A stretch of DNA of 64,000 nt from positions 186,001-250,000 of the forward strand of contig JACPIU010000026.1 in assembly GCA_016187935.1 (NCBI GenBank), in the 5' to 3' direction. The notes beneath the pieces were generated by a model. That model did no database searches. It saw only the letters and a list, made by a program, of their open reading frames with translations, and was not told where the DNA came from. The position numbers and the translations under genes are program-made. Positions 18,087 through 27,283 of the stretch are shown here, in pieces (position 1 is the stretch's first letter; each line of letters begins with the position of its first letter). The stretch comes from Bdellovibrio sp. (GTDB lineage Bacteria; Bdellovibrionota; Bacteriovoracia; Bacteriovoracales; Bacteriovoracaceae).

Positions 18087-18099
18087 CTAACAAGATGGT

Positions 18100-18651
18100 A
18101 TGAATATGTTCTTAATGATTATTTTCACCCTCTCGGCATTTTTAGCGGTTGGCGGTGCGCTGTCGGTGGCCTTTGCGAAAAACCTAATTCATGCCTGCGT
18201 TTATCTATTATTTTCTTTAATCGGTGTCGCAGGTCTCTATTTAACTTTGGGCGCTGAATTCGTGGCTGCAACTCAGCTAGTGGTTTATGTTGGCGGCGTT
18301 GTTGTTCTCTTGCTTTTTGCGATTATGTTAACTGGAGGGTCCAATCTTCATCATGTGACAAGTCGTTTTGGACTTGAATCCACACCCCTTATGGGGAACT
18401 TGCGAACCTATATTATGGGTATTGTGACGGCCCTATTGTTAATAGCTGTCCTGTGCAATGTCTTGCAGGGTTCAATTTCAGCATCTGCTGTTGTTGAGAG
18501 TAAATTTTCTTCGACGGTTGAACAGATAGGAGTCAAGCTTGTAACAGATCATATTCTTGCTTTTGAAATTTCCTCAGTTCTACTTTTGGGTGCTCTCGTT
18601 GGTGCAGCTATAATTGCACGGCCCTATAGATCTTCTGAAACGGAGAATTGA
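18100..18651 (+). CDS. nuoJ: NADH-quinone oxidoreductase subunit J
   Basis: This five-helix membrane subunit packs against NuoA, NuoH and NuoK. The third helix carries the pi-bulge region with the family motif TQLVVYVGGVVVLLLFAIMLT. KNLIHACVYLLFSLIGVAGLY corresponds to helix 2, and the last helix reads ISSVLLLGALVGAAIIAR. At 183 residues it is of ordinary length. The next gene starts two bases after its stop. Confidence 0.95.
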   Translation: MNMFLMIIFTLSAFLAVGGALSVAFAKNLIHACVYLLFSLIGVAGLYLTLGAEFVAATQLVVYVGGVVVLLLFAIMLTGGSNLHHVTSRFGLESTPLMGNLRTYIMGIVTALLLIAVLCNVLQGSISASAVVESKFSSTVEQIGVKLVTDHILAFEISSVLLLGALVGAAIIARPYRSSETEN

Positions 18652-18652
18652 C

Positions 18653-18955
18653 ATGGGTATTATTCCCTACATTGTTGTTTCAAGTATTTTGTTCATTTGT
18701 GGAATCATCGTGATGATTGCCAGGAAAAACATTATAGCAATCTTACTTGGCATTGAACTTGTTTTGAATGCAGCGGCATTGAATTTTGTGGCCTTCACTA
18801 AGTTTAACAATATGAATATCGACGGGCATGTTTTTGCACTGTTTATTATATTGGTTGCTGCAGCGGAAGCTGCGGTTGGATTGGCAATTGTGATTAGATT
18901 TTTCCAAGTGAGAGAAAGTATTCACATTGATAGTGCCACACAGCTACAAAGTTAA
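18653..18955 (+). CDS. nuoK: NADH-quinone oxidoreductase subunit K
   Basis: NuoK is a three-helix, MrpC-like subunit that relays protons through two buried glutamates. Both are visible: LLGIELVLNAAALNFVAF carries the Glu36 equivalent, and ILVAAAEAAVGLAIVI the Glu72 equivalent. I chose the ATG at 18653 (MGIIPYIVV), giving 100 residues, the normal size. An earlier in-frame start would extend into nuoJ. The gene is closely spaced with nuoJ and nuoL. Confidence 0.96.
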   Translation: MGIIPYIVVSSILFICGIIVMIARKNIIAILLGIELVLNAAALNFVAFTKFNNMNIDGHVFALFIILVAAAEAAVGLAIVIRFFQVRESIHIDSATQLQS

Positions 18956-18970
18956 GAAAGGTAGATAAAC

Positions 18971-21157
18971 ATGGAATACTCTATTTCAACGATTCTTCCA
19001 ATAATGTTGTTGCCGTTTTTTGCTTTTGTGCTTAATGCATTTATCGTAAAGAAATTTACAAAAACTGCTGTTGCAATTAGTTGCGTTGCGATTTTTATCC
19101 CATTTATTATGGCGATGAGGATTTTCATCGACTTCGTCTTTAATAAATATTCTTCCGATTACTATATTCATAAAACTTTCACTTGGTTTGATTTGTCCGC
19201 TGGTGCTCAAATTTTTAAAGTCCAGATGGGTATCTATCTCGACAATATGTCTGCAGTCATGCTGCTAATGGTAACTGGAGTGGCTTTTTTGATACACCTT
19301 TTTAGCACCTACTATATGCATGATGATCCACGCTATGGGAGATTTTTTGTTTATCTTTCACTTTTTACGTCCGCGATGCTCGGTTTGGTACTTTCAGACA
19401 ACCTCTTTTCCGTATTTATCTTTTGGGAACTCATGGGCTTTTGCTCATATAGCCTGATTGGTTTTTATTACGAGAAAGAAGGTGCTGGTAATGCCTCACT
19501 AAAAGCATTCATGACAACTCGGGTGGGAGATGTATTTTTCTTGCTTGGCATAGTTGCTCTTTGGACCACAATTGGTAGTGTTTCGTATGTCGAAATTTAC
19601 AAGGCCATCGCTGAGAGTTCATTGAGTAGTCCCGTTATCCTTTTTGGTCTTGGTATTCCCTTGGCCACTTTTGCTGGGTTCTGTATTTTTATGGGAACAA
19701 TTGGCAAGTCAGCTCAATTTCCGCTACAGGTTTGGTTGCCAGATGCCATGTTCGGCCCGACTCCGTGCTCGGCACTAATTCATGCTGCTACGATGGTTGC
19801 CGCTGGCGTTTATCTTTCTCTGCGAATGTATCCCTTGATGGATGCAGGAGGCTTGCTTGAATTCATAGCTTATATAGGTGGGATTACCGCCCTGGGTGCG
19901 GCCACAATTGCTTTAGTTCAAACTGATATAAAAGCTGTGTTGGCCTATTCGACAATTTCACAATTAGGCTACATGGTGCTTGGCATCGGTGTTGGTGCTT
20001 ATAGCGCATCACTTATGCACTTAATAACTCATGCCGTCTTTAAGGCTTGTCTGTTCCTATCCGCCGGTTCAGTGATTCATGCGCTCCATGATCATCATAC
20101 TCATGCTCCAGTACAAGAAATGCCTCGAATGGGTGGATTAAGAAAAAAACTTCCATATACTTTTATAGCAATGCTCTTTTGCACGCTTGCCATTTCAGGT
20201 ATTCCTCTCTTCTCAGCTTTTGTTAGTAAGGACCGTATTCTCGGTGATGCTCTGGTTATGGCCGCTCACTCACCAATATATATTGTCCCTGCGATTTTAG
20301 GATTTTGTGGAGCTTTTTTAACTCCATTTTATATGTTTCGAATGATCTTCTTAACTTTTTACGGTGAGCCTCGCGATCAAGAGCTTTATAAGCATGCCCA
20401 TGATGAACATTTTTCCTATAACCGCAACTTGCCTTTGTTAATTTTGGCGGTATTTACCCTTGGATTCTGGTATTCAGGATCTCTTACAGGTCAGGGAATA
20501 GTGAAGGTATTTCCTGAATCGAAATATGAATGGTTCCAGGTTTTAGTTGAAAAGCCGGTTCTAAATAAGTTTTTAGGAAGAACAGCTACGCCACTTGAAG
20601 TTTCAGAGAGTAAAGAATTTATTGAGCACTCACATTATGATCCCAACCATGGAATCGCCTCTGAAGAAGAAGCTCATCATGTGCATCTGATTCATCGCTT
20701 TGGAGCAGCCGCTTCGTTTTTGATCGCACTTTGTGGGATTTTGCTTGCATACTCCATGTACATCACAAGGAAATTTTCGCCAGAATGGTGGACTACGACA
20801 TTTGCGCAATGGACGAAAGCTCTTAAGAATCGCTATTACTTTGATCACCTCTACATCGATATTTTAATTCAGAAATTACTTCATCCCTTTAATAATTTAC
20901 TCGCATGGATAGATATGGGATTTTATGATCGCTATGCAGTGGACGGTTGGGAAAGAGTGCTGGCACTTTCTTATAGCGTGGCACGTTGGTTTGATAATAT
21001 CGTCATAGATTCAGTTCTTGTGGATGGTTCAGGGATATCGGTAAGATTTTTTAATATAGTATTAAGAACGATTCAAAATGGGAAAATTCAATTTTATTTT
21101 CTCGTATTGCTGTTTGTGTTGGCAAGCTATGTACTTGCCTTCAAACCAGTGATTTAG
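18971..21157 (+). CDS. nuoL: NADH-quinone oxidoreductase subunit L
   Basis: NuoL is the distal antiporter-like proton-pump subunit. The 728-residue protein has the Glu of FWELMGFCSYSLIG, the Lys of IGKSAQFPLQVWLPDAMFGP, the His-bearing TPCSALIHAATMVAAGVYL, and the DIKAVLAYSTISQLGYM broken helix. The downstream FSAFVSKDRILG region follows. A long C-terminal extension of about 200 residues includes a His-rich loop and the region expected to form the lateral helix and final anchor helix. It is complete and apparently functional. Confidence 0.97.
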   Translation: MEYSISTILPIMLLPFFAFVLNAFIVKKFTKTAVAISCVAIFIPFIMAMRIFIDFVFNKYSSDYYIHKTFTWFDLSAGAQIFKVQMGIYLDNMSAVMLLMVTGVAFLIHLFSTYYMHDDPRYGRFFVYLSLFTSAMLGLVLSDNLFSVFIFWELMGFCSYSLIGFYYEKEGAGNASLKAFMTTRVGDVFFLLGIVALWTTIGSVSYVEIYKAIAESSLSSPVILFGLGIPLATFAGFCIFMGTIGKSAQFPLQVWLPDAMFGPTPCSALIHAATMVAAGVYLSLRMYPLMDAGGLLEFIAYIGGITALGAATIALVQTDIKAVLAYSTISQLGYMVLGIGVGAYSASLMHLITHAVFKACLFLSAGSVIHALHDHHTHAPVQEMPRMGGLRKKLPYTFIAMLFCTLAISGIPLFSAFVSKDRILGDALVMAAHSPIYIVPAILGFCGAFLTPFYMFRMIFLTFYGEPRDQELYKHAHDEHFSYNRNLPLLILAVFTLGFWYSGSLTGQGIVKVFPESKYEWFQVLVEKPVLNKFLGRTATPLEVSESKEFIEHSHYDPNHGIASEEEAHHVHLIHRFGAAASFLIALCGILLAYSMYITRKFSPEWWTTTFAQWTKALKNRYYFDHLYIDILIQKLLHPFNNLLAWIDMGFYDRYAVDGWERVLALSYSVARWFDNIVIDSVLVDGSGISVRFFNIVLRTIQNGKIQFYFLVLLFVLASYVLAFKPVI

Positions 21158-21181
21158 TTTTTTGAATAAGGAGAACTAGTC

Positions 21182-22708
21182 GTGCAGCACCTCTTGAATT
21201 GGATTTTGTGGACCCCAGCACTTGGTATTATTGGGACATTGCTTATTCCGGGTAAGGCCCATAACACAATTCGTATTTGGAGTCTTTTAGTCACTGCGAT
21301 TACTTTCGCTATGACCATCTTGCTTTACTGTCAATTCGATCAAGCAGCGCCAGGAATGCAAGAATACTTCAATATTAAATTTCCTTGGATAGAACAATTT
21401 CATATTTATTACTCATTAGGAGTTGATGGCATTTCTCTTCCGATGGTTCTTCTAACTGGGCTTTTATTTTTTCTATGTATTCTCAGTTCCTGGACAATTG
21501 AGAAATCAGTAAAAAGTTATTTTGCCTTGTTTCTTATGCTTGAAGCCAGTGTTTTTGGTGTTTTCTTGGCACTGGATTTTTTCCTATTTTATGTCTTCTG
21601 GGAAGTTATGTTGATTCCGATGTTTTTTCTGATAGGAATTTGGGGTGGCGAGAATCGTGAATATGCCGCTGTTAAATTTTTCCTTTATACATTTGCAGGC
21701 TCTGTTCTCATGTTGGTGGGTTTGATTGCCTTATACTTTCAATCCGGTGCGAATAGTGAATCGTTTAATATTCTTGCACTTCAAGGTGGAAAGTTTGGTG
21801 ACGAAGTCGTGACCCTTTTTGGTACTGATTGGAATTTTGGAATACTTGTTTTCATCGGAATGTTTATCGCCTTTGCGATCAAGGTTCCCATTTTTCCATT
21901 CCACACCTGGTTGCCACATGCCCATGTGCAGGCACCAACTGCTGTTTCTGTCATTCTGGCCGGGGTTTTACTGAAGATGGGAACGTATGGCTTTTTGAGA
22001 ATTGCATTTCCGATTCTCCCCGAAGCCGCGGTATATTTTCGGGATTGGATTGCATGGCTCGGCCTCATCAATGTGATCTATGGTGCACTCTGTGCTATGG
22101 CACAAAGTGATATGAAAAAGTTGATAGCATATTCTTCTGTCTCACATATGGGGTTTGTTATGTTGGGACTTGCCGCTATGACTACTCAAGGTACTAACGG
22201 TGCTGTACTGCAGATGTTTAATCATGGAACCTCGACCTCTATGATGTTTTTGATGGTAGGCGTATTATATGAGCGATCACATCATCGTTGGATTGTTCGT
22301 CCTGATGGTACTAAGGGGTTTGGTGGCCTTTATACAAAGCTTCCGATTTATTCCATAGTCTTTATCATTTCTATGTTTGCCTCGATGGGATTGCCAGGTT
22401 TGTCAGGGTTTATTTCAGAGGCCCTTATCTTTTTGGGAATCTATAAAGAATTCACAACTATTACGGTGCTAGCTTTGATTGGACTATTAGTCGGTGCTGC
22501 CTATTTATTATGGATGTTTAAGCGAATGTTTTTTGGTGAAGTTATTCCATCAGTAGCTGGATACCATGATATGAATGCCCGTGAAATTCTTTATATGGCC
22601 CCATTGTGTATCACTGTTATTCTGCTTGGCGTTTACCCTGCGCCTATATTGAATATTATGAAGGAATCCGTGGGATCATTGGTGCAATTGTTGGCAAAAT
22701 TTCAATAG
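21182..22708 (+). CDS. nuoM: NADH-quinone oxidoreductase subunit M
   Basis: This is the middle antiporter-like subunit of the membrane arm. Key features are the Glu in VFWEVMLIPMFFLIG, the Lys in AFAIKVPIFPFHTWLPHAH, the second Lys in AGVLLKMGTYG, and SDMKKLIAYSSVSHMGFVMLG. Its length of 508 residues is normal. The start is GTG at 21182 after aaggagaa, in good Shine-Dalgarno position. nuoN begins 18 bp after the stop. Confidence 0.97.
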   Translation: MQHLLNWILWTPALGIIGTLLIPGKAHNTIRIWSLLVTAITFAMTILLYCQFDQAAPGMQEYFNIKFPWIEQFHIYYSLGVDGISLPMVLLTGLLFFLCILSSWTIEKSVKSYFALFLMLEASVFGVFLALDFFLFYVFWEVMLIPMFFLIGIWGGENREYAAVKFFLYTFAGSVLMLVGLIALYFQSGANSESFNILALQGGKFGDEVVTLFGTDWNFGILVFIGMFIAFAIKVPIFPFHTWLPHAHVQAPTAVSVILAGVLLKMGTYGFLRIAFPILPEAAVYFRDWIAWLGLINVIYGALCAMAQSDMKKLIAYSSVSHMGFVMLGLAAMTTQGTNGAVLQMFNHGTSTSMMFLMVGVLYERSHHRWIVRPDGTKGFGGLYTKLPIYSIVFIISMFASMGLPGLSGFISEALIFLGIYKEFTTITVLALIGLLVGAAYLLWMFKRMFFGEVIPSVAGYHDMNAREILYMAPLCITVILLGVYPAPILNIMKESVGSLVQLLAKFQ

Positions 22709-22726
22709 CATTTAAAGAGTGGATAT

Positions 22727-24205
22727 ATGGAACTTAGTCTGAATTATCTTTATAGCATTACGTTTTACATTCCTGAATGTATCGCAGTTCTCGTGATGGC
22801 AGGGATTTTGTTCCTTGAGATAGCGTATAAGAAACATGATTCGAAACGCATACTGTTGAAGGTATTTACGATCGTAGGTTTAATTGTAACGTTTGGCGCT
22901 TTAGTATTTAATCTGGATTTGCCTTCAAAGAACATTTTTTATGATGCGATTGTTATAGATCGCTTTAGTGTGCTAGTGAAAATTATCGCTGTAATTGCAG
23001 CATTAATTTCATATTGGTATGGATTAAGCTCGCGAGATATTTATGATTCTTTAAAATCTGAATTCGGGATACTGATTGTTGGGGGATTAATTGGCACCAT
23101 GCTTTTAGCTAGTGCAAATAATATGCTCACTCTTTACCTTGGAATTGAGATGTTATCGATACTTTCCTACCCTCTTGCCGCTATGAAGCGTTTAGATGAA
23201 AAGTCTGTTGAAGCAGGACTTAAATATGCACTCTATGGTGGTCTTTCTGCGGGAATTATGTTGTTCGGCATGAGTTTGATATTTGGGATACTTGGGACAA
23301 TTCAGTTTGGAGAAATTGCTGGGAGAATTACGACCCTTGACGTAACTCAAAAAGCAATTCTTGTCCCTGCATTTCTTTTTTTCTTTGTCGGGCTCGGTTA
23401 CAAAATTTCATGCGTTCCTTTTCACATGTGGACCCCAGACGTATATGAGGGTTCACCAATTCCTGTTACCGCGTTTTTCTCAGTTGTTCCAAAAATTGGT
23501 GGTATTGCGGCATTGGTTCGAGTTACATCTGCCTTTTTTGTTAACGAAAATCTAATTCAATATTCGTGGGTTGCTGTTTTGACGTTAGTGGCAGCCCTTA
23601 CAATGACAGTTGGCAATGTCTCGGCGCTAGGGCAACGTTCGGTGAAAAGGATGCTGGCATATTCTTCTATCGCGCAGATCGGAAATATATTGCTAGGAGT
23701 TCTTGTTCTTGATTCGATCGGACAGCAAGCGATTATTTTTTATTTCTTTGGATATATGATCATGACACTTTTGGCATTTGGTATTACTGCAGTTTTGTCT
23801 GATCAGTATGGAAATGATTATTTTGATCGGTTTAACGGGCTTATCTACCGAAACCCATTTATGGCGATTTGCCTTATCATCGCAATGCTATCTTTGGCCG
23901 GTATGCCACCACTAATTGGATTTGTTGCTAAATTTAACATTATTGCTGCTATCGTCAAAAAAGGCCTATTTGGTCTTGCTATCATTGCTGTACTAAATTC
24001 CGTGATATCTTTGTATTACTATATGCGCCTGGCGCGGTTGGTTGTGTTTAAAATGCCTGATTCCACTGAAAAATTATTTCGTCTTAGCATTGGACGACAA
24101 GCACTTTTTGTTTCGATGGCACTTTTCATTTTAATCGTCGGTATTTTTTGGGAAGATTTATACAAATTTTCAGATGTTACAAACCAAATAAAACTGGCCC
24201 ACTGA
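22727..24205 (+). CDS. nuoN: NADH-quinone oxidoreductase subunit N
   Basis: This is the antiporter-like subunit closest to NuoK. It shows LYLGIEMLSILSYPLAAMKR (conserved Glu), VEAGLKYALYGGLSAGIML (Lys), GLGYKISCVPFHMWTPDVYEGSP (Lys), SVKRMLAYSSIAQIGN, and AGMPPLIGFVAKFNI with the distal Lys. At 492 residues it is complete. The next gene begins one base after its stop, so the canonical nuo membrane genes and the unusual block that follows are probably co-transcribed. Confidence 0.97.
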   Translation: MELSLNYLYSITFYIPECIAVLVMAGILFLEIAYKKHDSKRILLKVFTIVGLIVTFGALVFNLDLPSKNIFYDAIVIDRFSVLVKIIAVIAALISYWYGLSSRDIYDSLKSEFGILIVGGLIGTMLLASANNMLTLYLGIEMLSILSYPLAAMKRLDEKSVEAGLKYALYGGLSAGIMLFGMSLIFGILGTIQFGEIAGRITTLDVTQKAILVPAFLFFFVGLGYKISCVPFHMWTPDVYEGSPIPVTAFFSVVPKIGGIAALVRVTSAFFVNENLIQYSWVAVLTLVAALTMTVGNVSALGQRSVKRMLAYSSIAQIGNILLGVLVLDSIGQQAIIFYFFGYMIMTLLAFGITAVLSDQYGNDYFDRFNGLIYRNPFMAICLIIAMLSLAGMPPLIGFVAKFNIIAAIVKKGLFGLAIIAVLNSVISLYYYMRLARLVVFKMPDSTEKLFRLSIGRQALFVSMALFILIVGIFWEDLYKFSDVTNQIKLAH

Positions 24206-24206
24206 A

Positions 24207-24491
24207 TTGGCAATTAATTCACCGATTTTTTTATTTGTACTTGTTGCCGGGTTGTTTGCAATCCCCATAATGTCATCTCTTAAGAGAACTTCAAGAAGTT
24301 ATCGTGAGGCAAATGATGCAGATAGAGTTAACAGCAATCTATATTTTGCGTATCTAAGATATTTTTCGTGGTTGTTGTTTCTATTTTCGATCTATTTTCT
24401 AGCTACACCAATCAACGTAATGGATAAAGGCAGCCGACAGATACTCTTTGGTTTTACAGTTATAATATTATTATTATTAGGTAAGAAGTAA
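24207..24491 (+). CDS. NuoA-like membrane protein, degenerate (paralogue set)
   Basis: This is an unrecognised 94-residue protein with three membrane helices (about 8-24, 47-66, 77-91). By hand alignment it matches NuoA. NLYFAYLRYFSWLLFLFSIYFLATPINV lines up with NFNVRFYVVALVFIIFDVESALMFPVV, sharing the Asn, the Arg-aromatic pair and a Pro, but the NuoA acidic residues of IFDVE are replaced by neutral ones (SIYFL). The loop Cys-Gly-Glu motif is absent. A TTG start one base after the nuoN stop keeps the first helix, while the first ATG would remove it. The stop overlaps the next start (TAATG). It is first in a run of seven genes repeating the order A-H-J-K-L-M-N. Homology is plausible but unproven. 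Confidence 0.55.
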   Translation: MAINSPIFLFVLVAGLFAIPIMSSLKRTSRSYREANDADRVNSNLYFAYLRYFSWLLFLFSIYFLATPINVMDKGSRQILFGFTVIILLLLGKK

Positions 24492-25408
24492 TGTTAGGAA
24501 ATTTGCTTTTGTTCACACTCCTGTTTTGCGCTTTGCTATATGTCTGGTATTTCCTTTCATTGATCAGATCTAATGGTGCATTTAAAATGTATCGACATGT
24601 TTCTTTTTTTGCCATCATCAGCAAAGAGTATGAAGCAAACTTAATTAGCGCGAGTGCCAAAATATTTTTCTTTGCTCTTAAGCTTATTTTACTTTTTGTA
24701 ATAATCGGAAGTTTAGATTTTTTCTCATTCTCGGAAAATCGAGTTTTTTTCACCGGATACAGTGGAGCACAAGTTAAATATGAGAGTCTATTCTATGGTC
24801 TTTTTGTCTGGGAAATTTTGCGCTTACTAGAAAATTTTTTTGAAAATGCCGGAAAAATTGAAACTATCTTTCAAAAATCAACGCGATCGATTTTTTTTCT
24901 GCTCTTCTTTTTTTCATTTTCAAATTATTATCAAACACCGTTTAGCGACTATCTTGTCTTGCGTCAGCAAGAGACGATTTTTTGGGGGATTAAAAATCTG
25001 GGATGTATAAGTCACATTTTCTTTTTCCTACTTTTTTTATTTTATATTGCACATGATTTAAGTCGATTAGGAAGTAATGTCATCCAAAGTAAAATTGGCC
25101 TTTTAAGTGGAGTGTTTAGGTTTGTGGAAATATTTCTTCTACAGTTGTTTCTAATCTATGCTTTTTTAGGTTGGACTTCCCAAATACCATTTACTGAAAT
25201 CCTTACGGATAAATTTCCTGATAGTAGAGGAGTTTTTGAAGTTTTATCTCTGTTTGTGAAACTGATTTGTGTCCATTTCTGTGGAGTAATTGTCGGCAAG
25301 TATTTTGGCAATGTCGAATCAATATACATACGCGGTATTGAAAAATATTTGCATATATTGTCAGGACTAAACGTAATATTTTTGATTGGTTTGCAATTAT
25401 GGTCATAA
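24491..25408 (+). CDS. NuoH-like eight-TM membrane protein, degenerate
   Basis: This 305-residue integral membrane protein has about eight helices, like NuoH. The last third aligns best by eye: LSGVFRFVEIFLLQLFLIYAFLGW with ALSEYIEVFVLCAIAAALFLGG, then EVLSLFVKLICVHFCGVIVG with LQLAVFFTKSFFLYYVVIWI (shared Lys), then VESIYIRGIEKYLHILSGLNV with MRVDHLMILCWKYLTPIALLNL. The signatures that make NuoH work are gone, namely ERK, GPNRVG and the acidic quinone loop ETNRAPFDIPEAESE, so quinone chemistry is unlikely. It overlaps its neighbours on both sides. The fold relationship is inferred from topology, order and this alignment. Confidence 0.55.
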   Translation: MLGNLLLFTLLFCALLYVWYFLSLIRSNGAFKMYRHVSFFAIISKEYEANLISASAKIFFFALKLILLFVIIGSLDFFSFSENRVFFTGYSGAQVKYESLFYGLFVWEILRLLENFFENAGKIETIFQKSTRSIFFLLFFFSFSNYYQTPFSDYLVLRQQETIFWGIKNLGCISHIFFFLLFLFYIAHDLSRLGSNVIQSKIGLLSGVFRFVEIFLLQLFLIYAFLGWTSQIPFTEILTDKFPDSRGVFEVLSLFVKLICVHFCGVIVGKYFGNVESIYIRGIEKYLHILSGLNVIFLIGLQLWS

Positions 25409-25827
25409 ATATTGTTGAGGTTATTTTGTTATTGATTGTATTGGCGATGCTTTTGCCATTGAAGCTATCTCTAATGAAAATATTTGTTGAACTTTTTCTA
25501 ATCATCCTGACGTTTGCTTTCGTTAGTCAGAACTTTGAAATAGGTACAGTTTTCTTGTGCCTGATAATGTTAGGAAATCTCTTTTTTGTTAAAAGTCTTG
25601 CGTCGAAAGAAAATGAGGAGTTGCTAGTTCATTCCGAAGATATTGTGGTGAAGTTCTCATACGTTCTTATATTAATAGCATTTATAGTGACATTCTCTTT
25701 TTATTGGTTCAAAGAAGATCTATTTCCAATTAGAGATCGACAGAATCCGCTGGCCATCAATTCGATAGGGTTATTTGTCATTATTTTTATCTTAATGAAC
25801 GTGAGCCAAAAAGAGACGAATAAATGA
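25399..25827 (+). CDS. NuoJ-like five-TM membrane protein, degenerate
   Basis: This 142-residue protein has five predicted helices (about 4-21, 26-46, 52-67, 87-108, 119-135), the NuoJ count. By eye, KLSLMKIFVELFLIILTFAFVSQNF aligns with KNLIHACVYLLFSLIGVAGLYLTLG, and the following FEIGTVFLCLIMLGNLFFVKSLA with AEFVAATQLVVYVGGVVVLLLFAIML. The glycines of the NuoJ pi-bulge helix are mostly lost. The last helix (AINSIGLFVIIFILMNV) matches EISSVLLLGALVGAAI in position. It overlaps the NuoH-like gene by 10 bp and the next gene by an ATGA. Alone it would be unclassifiable, and the placement in a mirrored gene order carries most of the weight. Confidence 0.5.
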   Translation: MVINIVEVILLLIVLAMLLPLKLSLMKIFVELFLIILTFAFVSQNFEIGTVFLCLIMLGNLFFVKSLASKENEELLVHSEDIVVKFSYVLILIAFIVTFSFYWFKEDLFPIRDRQNPLAINSIGLFVIIFILMNVSQKETNK

Positions 25828-26057
25828 AGGTCGTATTGATTCCTTTTTTGATTTTTATCATCTCACTCAGTGGGCTGGTGCTCAATCCAAGAAACAATCC
25901 GCTATTGCGCATATTGGTAATATGCTCGAGTATAATTTTTCTTATAATGCGTTTTGGTGATAGCGGAATTAATGGGATGCTTTTGCTAATATTTCTAACT
26001 ATCAGTGCATTTATTGGAACATATTATTATGTATTGATTGAGAAGAAGAGGTCGTAG
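25824..26057 (+). CDS. NuoK-like three-TM membrane protein lacking the proton-relay glutamates
   Basis: This 77-residue protein has three helices. It aligns end to end with NuoK of the same window: IPFLIFIISLSGLVLNPRNN with IPYIVVSSILFICGIIVMIARKN, PLLRILVICSSIIFLI with IIAILLGIELVLNAAAL, and INGMLLLIFLTISAFIG with IDGHVFALFIILVAAAEAAVG. Both NuoK glutamates fall on non-acidic residues (Ser, and Ser/Ala). The shared IP start, the Arg-Asn turn, the I(N/D)G before helix 3 and the Ile/Val-Gly in helix 3 make this one of the more persuasive pairs. It overlaps both neighbours (ATGA upstream, TAGTG downstream). Confidence 0.58.
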   Translation: MKVVLIPFLIFIISLSGLVLNPRNNPLLRILVICSSIIFLIMRFGDSGINGMLLLIFLTISAFIGTYYYVLIEKKRS

Positions 26058-27283
26058 TGTTGTTGTTGCTTGAATTATTTATTCCTATAGTGCTTCTTTG
26101 CATCGCATACTTTCGTAATAGAATTATGATGAATCCTTCTGGGGATAGATATCTTCTAGCTTTGGTTTATTGTGTACAAATTGTTGCATTGTTTTTTACA
26201 CTTCGAGTTGAGTATGACGTCGTAAGCGCAATGAATCAAAGTAGTTTTGCTTTTTTCTATCGGCATCATATTACGATTCTTATCTGTTTTTTTCATATTT
26301 TCTTTGCTTTAGATTTTGCTAAAAAAATTATATCAATGAAGACCCTGTACGCACTTTCAATGATGCTTTCATTTTTTGCACCGTCAGATATTCTGATACT
26401 AGGAAGCGTTTTTATTTTTAGTATCCTTTTTATTTTAGTAATGTCTAAAGGAACATCAGCACAACCTAAAATAGGTTTTCTTCTTACCATTTTTGCATGT
26501 CTTTTATTGCAAACTCAATTAAAGTATAAGGTTCTAGCTGATCTCGTGGGTGTTGAAGTATTTATTGCACTTCTCTTTCTGTTATTTTCGATATTTACCA
26601 ATAAGAATGAGGAGAATACTCTCTTGTGGGCCTTATTTTTAATTATAATTTGCAGGTTCATGATGCCAGTAAATTCCTATTTGGGGGCAGCAATTTGCAT
26701 TCCATTTGTTATTTATTATCTTGTTAAAATTTTTGCCAATGGTCTCCTAGATGAAAGGAAATCTACAGCGGATTTATTTTTTGTGCTGGTTCCATTTGAC
26801 TTATTGCTTGGTCATACATTGTATTTTGTACAAACGTTGTTCGTTTTAGTTATCTATAAATCATTCCAAATGTTTAAGTTTGATTCGCGCTTCAATGCGA
26901 TTAAATCATCCCTGTTCTGCGCACTTGCCTGTGTTGTTTTAGCGATTGGAGAGGAACTTATTGATGTCAAAATTCTTTCAATTCTTGTTTTCTTGTTAAA
27001 AATGTCTATCATCTTATATTTTTTGCTATCAGAACGTCGTCAATCGAAAATTGAGCACGCAGGAGTAGATCAACAATTCGTTTTTATACTTGTAATACCA
27101 TCATTGTTTTTTTTATTCCAATATGGAATTATTTCGTTTAATCCCATTTTTGCAAGTCTCGTGATCGTCGCTTTCTTAACTAAGATTATTTTGCTTTATT
27201 ATCCGGAATTATGGGAAAAACTTAATTTGACTCACATTAAAAGGTTTAAATTGTATATGAAATTAAGGCTTGAGGGTAAATGA
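26057..27283 (+). CDS. NuoL-like polytopic membrane protein, shortened and degenerate
   Basis: This 408-residue protein has about 12 membrane helices. Two spans resemble antiporter-like subunits. APSDILILGSVFIFSILFIL aligns with LSDNLFSVFIFWELMGFCS but has no Glu. CRFMMPVNSYL aligns with KSAQFPLQVWL of the broken-helix region, keeping the Pro and final Leu, with Cys at the Lys position. The PDAMFGPTP loop is deleted, and the 300-residue C-terminal lateral-helix region of NuoL is missing. The start is GTG, overlapping the previous stop. The protein could be a structural relic, or a repurposed scaffold that no longer moves protons. Individual homology is weak and order supports it. Confidence 0.48.
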   Translation: MLLLLELFIPIVLLCIAYFRNRIMMNPSGDRYLLALVYCVQIVALFFTLRVEYDVVSAMNQSSFAFFYRHHITILICFFHIFFALDFAKKIISMKTLYALSMMLSFFAPSDILILGSVFIFSILFILVMSKGTSAQPKIGFLLTIFACLLLQTQLKYKVLADLVGVEVFIALLFLLFSIFTNKNEENTLLWALFLIIICRFMMPVNSYLGAAICIPFVIYYLVKIFANGLLDERKSTADLFFVLVPFDLLLGHTLYFVQTLFVLVIYKSFQMFKFDSRFNAIKSSLFCALACVVLAIGEELIDVKILSILVFLLKMSIILYFLLSERRQSKIEHAGVDQQFVFILVIPSLFFLFQYGIISFNPIFASLVIVAFLTKIILLYYPELWEKLNLTHIKRFKLYMKLRLEGK

